Shown in pieces: positions 58,533-64,000 of a stretch of 64,000 nucleotides of DNA. Origin of the DNA: Candidatus Tepidiaquacella proteinivora (GTDB taxonomy: Bacteria; Bacteroidota; Ignavibacteria; Tepidaquicellales; Tepidaquicellaceae); NCBI GenBank assembly GCA_013348845.1, contig CP054675.1, positions 1 to 64,000 on the forward strand, written 5' to 3'. Made by a program: the position numbers and the translations under genes. Each line of letters begins with the position of its first letter. The first letter of the stretch is position 1. The notes beneath the pieces are model-generated. The model had not been told where the DNA came from, ran no database searches, and saw only the letters and a list, made by a program, of their open reading frames with translations.

Positions 58533-59618
58533 CTATAATATGTTATACTTATTGTATAACTCTAATAGTTGTTTATTAACCGATTCGTATGAATGATATT
58601 TTTTAAGCCATTCAACACTTTTAATTGAATATTCAATTAAGACTTCTGGATTTTTTAATATATTTGCAATAGTATCATATAGAGTTTCTTCAGTTGCGTT
58701 AATGAAAGGATTCTCTTTAAGAAATTTCTTGTAATCTTCTGTGAATTCGGTAATTGTCGGAAGTCCAAGAAGAAAATTTTCTATTGAATTTTTTCCGTAT
58801 CCTGACCCTCCGAGTATCCCGCCTACCTGGTCAATTGCTAAGTCGCAATCTTTCTTAATTTCAAGTAACTTATTACGAGGTAAATTTTCTACCAAAAGGA
58901 ATTCGAAATTGAAATTTCTTTTAAGTTGGTTTATTATTTTTAGAATTTTCTCCGTGCCTTTAAATAATCTATTAGTAGGGGAGTGTATTATTTTGATTGT
59001 TTTATTTAATTTTAATTTTGCAGTTGCATTTTCACAGTTAAATGGAAAAAAAATATAATTTATATTTGGATGTATTTTGGTGTGGTCAAATTCTACTGTA
59101 AGATTTAAATCACTTAGTTCTTCCATTTCTTTAAATATACCCCTTGTTCTTAAATCACTACCAAAATAACATGCAATAATTTTTTTCCCATTATTTTTCA
59201 TATTTTTCGCAAATCGAAAATCACGAAATAAATCAATTCCGCCATCAAAATGATAAATATCAAATTCCTGTAGTGAATATCTTTTTATTATATCTTCTAT
59301 TTTTGGGGAGTTTATTAAATCTTTTATTCTGAAATAAATTTTATCTGTGAAAGTATATTTATAATATTTCAGGGATGTATTTTGTTCATTAGATGTTTTT
59401 AAAGATTTTGAAAGAAATTTCCTTTGCCTGTACAGTGTTGCAAGTTTTCCCTTCGGGAGATTTAAGTCTATATTAATATCACTCTGGAAGTCGGTTGATT
59501 CTTTGTATATTGTAACGAGATTCGATTTAAAACCAAATTTTCTGTGCATATAAACAAAATCAATAGGCATACCAGCAAAATTTTGCGGAGCAATATGTAA
59601 GATAGATTTATTGCTCAT
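58533..59618 (-). CDS. GT-B fold glycosyltransferase
   Basis: This 361-residue glycosyltransferase-like protein begins ILHIAPQNFAGMPIDFVYMHRKFG. The C-terminal half has IKIIHSPTNRLFKGTEKILKIIN (a donor-site strand) and GYGKNSIENFLLGLPTITEF in the place where GT4 enzymes have their E-x7-E motif. The assignment to GT family 4 is by pattern only. It overlaps the amidohydrolase gene by 11 bases and precedes the flippase gene in the operon. The sugar is unknown. Confidence 0.75.
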   Translation of the reverse strand: MSNKSILHIAPQNFAGMPIDFVYMHRKFGFKSNLVTIYKESTDFQSDINIDLNLPKGKLATLYRQRKFLSKSLKTSNEQNTSLKYYKYTFTDKIYFRIKDLINSPKIEDIIKRYSLQEFDIYHFDGGIDLFRDFRFAKNMKNNGKKIIACYFGSDLRTRGIFKEMEELSDLNLTVEFDHTKIHPNINYIFFPFNCENATAKLKLNKTIKIIHSPTNRLFKGTEKILKIINQLKRNFNFEFLLVENLPRNKLLEIKKDCDLAIDQVGGILGGSGYGKNSIENFLLGLPTITEFTEDYKKFLKENPFINATEETLYDTIANILKNPEVLIEYSIKSVEWLKKYHSYESVNKQLLELYNKYNIL

Positions 59619-60345
59619 TTATTAGTGAAAGTATATTTCCGGAAAATATCTTTTCCCGTTCTGAGTTAGTTAAATTCAGAGAATTAATTAAGGATATATA
59701 CATTTCAGGTAAGCCAAGATTATAATCACTGCCAAATATTACTTTTTCTGCTCCAACAATTTTTATTACTTCATTAACAAAATAAAATTCACGGACCGAT
59801 TCAGTGCCAAGATAAACATTTTCAAGTCTTCTTTCTTTTATCTGTTTTGCACAGGGAATGCATAGGTTTGGTTGATCACCACCTAAATGCGAGAGAATAA
59901 TTTTCAAATCGGGATTTTTCTCTGCTAATTCCAAAGGATGCTGATAACCCGCTACTTCTACCCATCTTCCGCAATGAACAATTATTGGTTTTTTATTTAT
60001 AATTGAAAATTCAATGTATTGTTTATAATGTTCATCTGTTATCTTTCTTTTATTTAGAGATGGGTGAATTTTCAGAAATTTTATATCGCTGATATTATCA
60101 ATTAAAAAATTACTAAGTTTTTTATCATCCGGATTTACCCAGGGAGCAAAATAAAATTTGAAATCAGTTCTTAATTTTACTTCACTTAACAGGGATTCAT
60201 TATCAGTATTATCAGCAGGGAAGCATACCGCTGCGGAGATGTTATTCCTTTTAAAAACCTTAACCGCTTCATCTACAGTTGTTTCATAATTTAAAAAATT
60301 CTCTGACCATTTTCCGATATGAGTATGAGCATCAATTATTTTCAT
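59608..60345 (-). CDS. Amidohydrolase family TIM-barrel hydrolase
   Basis: This 245-residue TIM-barrel hydrolase of the amidohydrolase type starts KIIDAHTHIGKWSENF (the metal HxH pair). It has KFLKIHPSL, KPIIVHCGRW (third histidine), ILSHLGGDQPN and VIFGSDYNLGLPEMY (metal aspartate). These features fit the amidohydrolase-2 family of decarboxylases and hydrolases. Its place between the formyltransferase and glycosyltransferase genes suggests action on a glycan or its precursor, but nothing in the sequence proves it. It overlaps the formyltransferase gene by four bases. Confidence 0.85.
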   Translation of the reverse strand: MKIIDAHTHIGKWSENFLNYETTVDEAVKVFKRNNISAAVCFPADNTDNESLLSEVKLRTDFKFYFAPWVNPDDKKLSNFLIDNISDIKFLKIHPSLNKRKITDEHYKQYIEFSIINKKPIIVHCGRWVEVAGYQHPLELAEKNPDLKIILSHLGGDQPNLCIPCAKQIKERRLENVYLGTESVREFYFVNEVIKIVGAEKVIFGSDYNLGLPEMYISLINSLNLTNSEREKIFSGNILSLINEQ

Positions 60346-61289
60346 TTTAAAATGTCTCCTGTTTTAAATATTTCAGAGATATTATCCATTTTTTTTTCGT
60401 TATGAAGAATTTCTTTTAGTTCTATTGTGCCTTTAGAACATCTGACTATTATGCTATTATTTGATACTTTCTCTATATATCCAGAAATCTTATTCACTGA
60501 GTCGTTTTCAATTATTCTTGCTTTTGTTATGATTAATTCTTCAGCTTTGTAGTATGTTATTGCAGATGGATATGGTGGTGTTAATGCACGAATTAAATTA
60601 TAAATTTCTTTTGCAGGTTTATCCCAATTTATAATTCTTTCTTTGTATGTTATAGATTTATACGCTGAATTTTTATATTCCTTTTGTGGGGTTAATAATT
60701 TGTTAATGTTTTCAGGGTATACCAAAAGGTTGTTCAATTCAATTAATCCGAAAACATTTTTAATTAGATTACCTGCGAAATCAGAACATTTCTTATATAC
60801 AGAATTAACATCATCTTCATCTTCTATATAAATATCATTTTCTAACAGAATTGCACCGCTATCTACTCCTCCTTCAATTTTATGAACTGTCATTGTAATT
60901 TTACTATCTCCGTTTATAATCGCTCGTGAAATAGGTGCTCTACCTCTGTATTCAGGGAGTTTTCCGCAGTGAAGATTATAAATTCCAAGTAGTGGTGAAT
61001 TAAAAATATCTTCCCCAAGTATCTCCATAAATCCAACACAAATTCCTAAATGAAAATTTTTTATTTTTCCTTTATACTCTTTTAATTTCTCAATAATAAG
61101 TAGAGGAATATTTCTACTTACGCTGAGTTCTTTTAGGGATTCAATTATTTCTTCTGAGGGTTTACTATCTTGAAGACTTTTATGTGTAATAATTAGTTCC
61201 GGAATGTAATTCTCTTTTATTAAATCTCTTAAACAACTTAATCCGATAAAACCATCGGTTAAATAAAAATATTTTATTTTTGAAGCCAT
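60342..61289 (-). CDS. Formyltransferase of the Fmt/ArnA N-terminal type
   Basis: This 315-residue 10-formyl-THF-dependent formyltransferase has the catalytic IYNLHCGKLPEYRGRAPISRA (Asn and His) near residues 99-120. GGVDSGAILLEN carries the catalytic aspartate, and a C-terminal Fmt-C-like domain follows (LIRALTPPYPSAITYYK). Fmt acting on initiator tRNA is possible, but the context makes an amino-sugar formyltransferase (as in the first half of ArnA) more likely. It overlaps the upstream NAD-dependent enzyme gene by 16 bases. Confidence 0.85.
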   Translation of the reverse strand: MASKIKYFYLTDGFIGLSCLRDLIKENYIPELIITHKSLQDSKPSEEIIESLKELSVSRNIPLLIIEKLKEYKGKIKNFHLGICVGFMEILGEDIFNSPLLGIYNLHCGKLPEYRGRAPISRAIINGDSKITMTVHKIEGGVDSGAILLENDIYIEDEDDVNSVYKKCSDFAGNLIKNVFGLIELNNLLVYPENINKLLTPQKEYKNSAYKSITYKERIINWDKPAKEIYNLIRALTPPYPSAITYYKAEELIITKARIIENDSVNKISGYIEKVSNNSIIVRCSKGTIELKEILHNEKKMDNISEIFKTGDILK

Positions 61290-62245
61290 TTTTTGTACCA
61301 GTTATAAGTCCTTATAATGCCTTCATCTAAATCAAATTTTGGTTCAAATCCCAATATTTTTTTTGCTTTATCTATGCTTGGAATTCTTAACTCTACATCA
61401 ACATATGTTTTAGGCACATATTTTATTTTTGATTTGGACTTACAAAGTTGTATAACCTTTTCGGCAAGAGAACTTATTGTTATTGTTCCTTTTGGATTTC
61501 CTATATTGAATATTTCTCCAATTGCTTCTTCCTTATGGAGTGCAAGAAGAATTCCCTGAGATATATCGTCTATATAGCACCAAGACCTTATCTGATCGCC
61601 GTCACCGTGAATTTCAATTGTTTTATTTCTAATCGCATTTTTAATAAATATATGTATTGCACCTTCTCCTATTTGGCCGGGGCCATAAATATTAAATGGT
61701 CTTATTGTAACACAGGGATAACCTTTGGTTTTATAATAGCTGTAAGTTAGATGTTCACCAGCCACTTTACTAACAGAGTATGTCCAGCGAGCTTCTCCAA
61801 CAGGAGCGAAGTTTGTATTTGATTTTTCTGTAGATTTATACGCGTAAGACCCGAGTACTTCACTTGTAGAAAAATTTATTACTCTTTCCAGTTTCGAACT
61901 GTATTTTTCTAATGCTTTAAGAAAATTAAAGGTACCCTGAATATTTACCTCCATTGTTTTTATGGGGTCAATTATAACTGTATCTATGCCAGCAATTGCT
62001 GCAAGATGCATAGCAATTTGTGGTTTAAATGATTCACATACAGATTTCAAATTTTCATAATCTCTAACATCTCCTTTAATTAAAGCGATGTTGTCTTTAT
62101 TTATCTTTCTGTATTTCAGCGAGTCTCTCTGAAAAGTATCATAGATTACAATTTGATTGTGATTTATCAAAATTTCTGTCAGGCTACTACCAATAAATCC
62201 AGCGCCACCAGTTAATAATATTCTTTTCCCTTTTGGTATCTTCAT
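61274..62245 (-). CDS. NAD-dependent sugar dehydratase / decarboxylase / epimerase
   Basis: This 323-residue extended SDR enzyme has the Rossmann loop LLTGGAGFIGSSLTEIL. The active-site segment NFSTSEVLGSYAY and the pair RWTYSVSK (catalytic Tyr and Lys) follow, then RPFNIYGPGQIG and RSWCYIDDISQGILLALH. The STSEV and RWxYSVSK forms are like those of ArnA-type UDP-glucuronate decarboxylase and of some dehydratases. They differ from GalE-type epimerases. The exact reaction is not certain. It overlaps the acetyltransferase gene by four bases (ATGA) and the formyltransferase gene by 16. Confidence 0.88.
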   Translation of the reverse strand: MKIPKGKRILLTGGAGFIGSSLTEILINHNQIVIYDTFQRDSLKYRKINKDNIALIKGDVRDYENLKSVCESFKPQIAMHLAAIAGIDTVIIDPIKTMEVNIQGTFNFLKALEKYSSKLERVINFSTSEVLGSYAYKSTEKSNTNFAPVGEARWTYSVSKVAGEHLTYSYYKTKGYPCVTIRPFNIYGPGQIGEGAIHIFIKNAIRNKTIEIHGDGDQIRSWCYIDDISQGILLALHKEEAIGEIFNIGNPKGTITISSLAEKVIQLCKSKSKIKYVPKTYVDVELRIPSIDKAKKILGFEPKFDLDEGIIRTYNWYKKWLQK

Positions 62246-63219
62246 TGTTTTAAGTTAATTATGAAAGATTTTCTAATGAAACCGAATGCACGGAATTTTC
62301 TTTTAAATTTGTATAAACCTTCAATTAATGAGCCTTTAGCATCTGAAGTTCCTATATCATATAATCTTAAATTATTTTCTTTTGCCCATTTAATTGTATA
62401 ATAAAGTAAAAAATCAGATACTCTATATTTCTTGAAATCTTCGTCGGTTGCAAGATAAAAGTTTAAGACTACATCCTTTTTTGCTAAAAACAGAACACAA
62501 ATTCCGGTTAAAAATTTTTCTATTTCACTGGCGAAAAATATAATTTTATCATCTAAATTCTTTTTTAAATACATCAACTCTTCAAATGTATGGGTTGGTT
62601 TTATATTTTTTAATGAACGATTATTATATAATATTTCATAGAATTTATTCAGATATGAAATTGGTTCATTACTGTTAACAATTCTTACATTTATTATTTC
62701 ACTGCTGTTTCTTATAGTTCTTTTTAATGGGTTTTTTAGTTTATTATAATCAAAATCCGATAAGTTTATTATGTTGGTAAGAGAATAGTTCTTAATGCAA
62801 AACCCTTCTTTTAATAATGCATATTCATATTCTTCGTTATTATCAATTGTATATATTGATGGTGGGTTATTTATAATACAATCGTAGAAATTATTTTCTC
62901 GTAAATATTTCTTTAATTCAGATATGACTATTTGATAATCAATTACATCTAACTTTTCTCTCCACAGAAAGCCACCAAAACTTGCACCTTTGCATGAGAA
63001 GAAAGTTTTTTTTCCATTATTAGTTTCTTCACACCCTGTTAATAAAGCGAGTACTTTATTTTTATCTTGGGATTTAAATATTAAATGATGAAAATTAATA
63101 CCCTTATTAAATATTGTGTTGTAATTCAAAAATTTGTAATCAAAAAAAATATTATAGTTAATATTTAATAATTCATTCCAGCTGCGATTGTTTTCAATAT
63201 TAACTCTTTCAACTATCAT
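62242..63219 (-). CDS. GNAT / FemAB-like acyltransferase
   Basis: This 325-residue protein resembles the FemAB-like branch of the GNAT acetyltransferase superfamily. It has two related halves, with CKGASFGGFLWREKLD in the first. In the second half FLTGICVLFLAKKDVVLNFYLATDED is followed by VSDFLLYYTIKWAKENNLRLYDIGTSDAKGS, the typical GNAT end. Such proteins add acyl or aminoacyl groups to sugars or peptides in cell-wall and capsule pathways. It overlaps the SDR gene by four bases and lies two bases from the ArnT-like gene. Confidence 0.75.
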   Translation of the reverse strand: MIVERVNIENNRSWNELLNINYNIFFDYKFLNYNTIFNKGINFHHLIFKSQDKNKVLALLTGCEETNNGKKTFFSCKGASFGGFLWREKLDVIDYQIVISELKKYLRENNFYDCIINNPPSIYTIDNNEEYEYALLKEGFCIKNYSLTNIINLSDFDYNKLKNPLKRTIRNSSEIINVRIVNSNEPISYLNKFYEILYNNRSLKNIKPTHTFEELMYLKKNLDDKIIFFASEIEKFLTGICVLFLAKKDVVLNFYLATDEDFKKYRVSDFLLYYTIKWAKENNLRLYDIGTSDAKGSLIEGLYKFKRKFRAFGFIRKSFIINLKQ

Positions 63220-63221
63220 AC

Positions 63222-64000
63222 TTACCAGTATAATTCATAACCCGGTTTTTTCAAAATTAATTTAAATTTTTCTGGCATAAAAGTCTTTGTGTCATCATAA
63301 TCCGTTCTGTTTATTTCATCACGTTCAACTATAATTGAGTATTTATCGGGAGGTAATGAATCAAGAAATGATTTCACAGTCTCTGTCCCTACTCTTTTTG
63401 TCTCAAGTAATTTATAAGTATATTCTGAATTCTTCCATCCAATATTAAGCCCTTTGAAATAAAAGCTAAACTGTGGATTTGCACGATCATTTTCATATAA
63501 TCCTGCAATATAAATTATTTCTTTTTTACCTGTTTTATCAATTTCTTTCTTTATCCCTGATAATTCAAAAGAATCTTCCCACCATGGAATATCAATCATA
63601 TGAACAATGTTAAGACTAATGAAGAAGACGATTATAAAAGAGTAAAATATATAGGCAATATTTATCTTTTTTGTTATTAAAATAGAAATAATATACACTA
63701 CTATGCAAATAAGTATTGTAATAAGAGAGTAGATAATAAATTCGTTTTTAAATAAATCCTTCAACCAATTTCTATTATTGAAGGTTAAAGCCCAGAATAT
63801 ATTTATTACTATAAGTAATAGTGTAAAGGCTTTCTCTTTATAATCTGATTTTCTTAATTCATATAAATATGAAGGAATTATCAGTGATACTTGTGATAAT
63901 ATCAATAGTGTATAAACCTCAAGCTTCGTCTTAAAGAAAGTAATAATTAGAAAACCAGCAATGAACCATACCCAGATAAATAATTTATTTATTGTAAGAT
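63222..64000 (-). CDS. C-terminal part of an ArnT/GT39-like membrane glycosyltransferase, running off the window
   Basis: The frame stays open to the window end: from 63905 to 64000 there is no stop, and the internal TTG is not a real start. The readable part has hydrophobic helices and then a soluble domain of about 90 residues (NPQFSFYFKGLNIGW, PDKYSIIVERDEINR). Upstream of the TTG the frame continues FIWVWFIAGFLIITFFKTKLEVYTLL. This gives the K-L-x-x-Y pattern typical of GT39/ArnT enzymes that transfer sugars from undecaprenyl phosphate. It would be the first visible gene of the glycan operon. The substrate is unknown. Confidence 0.8.
   Translation of the reverse strand, partial: LTINKLFIWVWFIAGFLIITFFKTKLEVYTLLILSQVSLIIPSYLYELRKSDYKEKAFTLLLIVINIFWALTFNNRNWLKDLFKNEFIIYSLITILICIVVYIISILITKKINIAYIFYSFIIVFFISLNIVHMIDIPWWEDSFELSGIKKEIDKTGKKEIIYIAGLYENDRANPQFSFYFKGLNIGWKNSEYTYKLLETKRVGTETVKSFLDSLPPDKYSIIVERDEINRTDYDDTKTFMPEKFKLILKKPGYELYW

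Overview
The window is AT-rich bacterial DNA, densely packed with genes on both strands. It looks like chromosome from a member of the Bacteroidota/Chlorobi/Ignavibacteria (FCB) group, with Ignavibacteria-like organisms the closest guess. The clues are a type IX secretion (T9SS) C-terminal sorting domain, a very large secreted beta-helix protein ending in a dockerin, DUF2795 and DUF4783-like proteins, an orphan HPr kinase beside a short hibernation factor, and very low G+C outside the giant gene. The assignment is inferred from gene content only. Several promoters have a TTGAC-type -35, a 17-bp spacer and a TATATT -10. This is closer to the general bacterial sigma-70 pattern than to the Bacteroidetes TTTG/TAnnTTTG pattern.

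Positions 14-7168 (minus strand) carry a compact restriction or defence module. It has a small excisionase-type HTH protein, a PLD-nuclease/SNF2-type helicase fusion, and an Eco57I-like adenine methyltransferase. The methyltransferase reading frame is broken by a one-base frameshift just before its TaqI-like specificity domain. Positions 7481-13653 hold envelope proteins, a TPR protein, and the cluster lytR_C-rsfS-pdxA-ftsE. Positions 13728-22179 hold a glycosyltransferase, an aminotransferase, a DUF4783-like protein, a 1376-residue NtrY-like histidine kinase and an Ig-like lipoprotein. Positions 22169-29000 contain holB, a BamA/TamA-like protein, a DUF2795 protein, hprK-hpf, small membrane proteins and a macrodomain protein. 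Positions 29087-32669 hold small lipoproteins and membrane proteins and the rplU-rpmA pair. Positions 32730-36729 (minus strand) hold an orphan ABC ATPase, an outer-membrane-like protein, an RsbW-like kinase and malate dehydrogenase.

Positions 37122-49626 are the most striking accessory region. A 3853-residue exported protein has four beta-helix modules and a C-terminal dockerin but no T9SS sorting domain. It is followed at once by a small protein that does carry a T9SS sorting domain and whose N-terminal half resembles a cohesin-type beta-sandwich. Together they suggest a two-part surface display system: the sorted small protein would be the anchor and the giant protein its docked cargo. The giant gene has a distinctly higher G+C content than its neighbours.

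Positions 49851-53650 are housekeeping: tRNA-Leu(CAG), recJ, yebC, ruvC and ruvA. Positions 53750-56218 carry dnaK and an hsp20 gene. The hsp20 gene has a near-perfect sigma-54 (-24/-12) promoter and a strong ribosome binding site, with a hairpin between it and dnaK. Positions 57046-64000 (minus strand) are a tightly overlapping surface-glycan operon: GT39/ArnT-like glycosyltransferase (cut by the window end), acetyltransferase, NAD-dependent sugar dehydratase/decarboxylase, formyltransferase, amidohydrolase, glycosyltransferase and flippase. The adjacent formyltransferase and NAD-dependent enzyme recall the two halves of ArnA.
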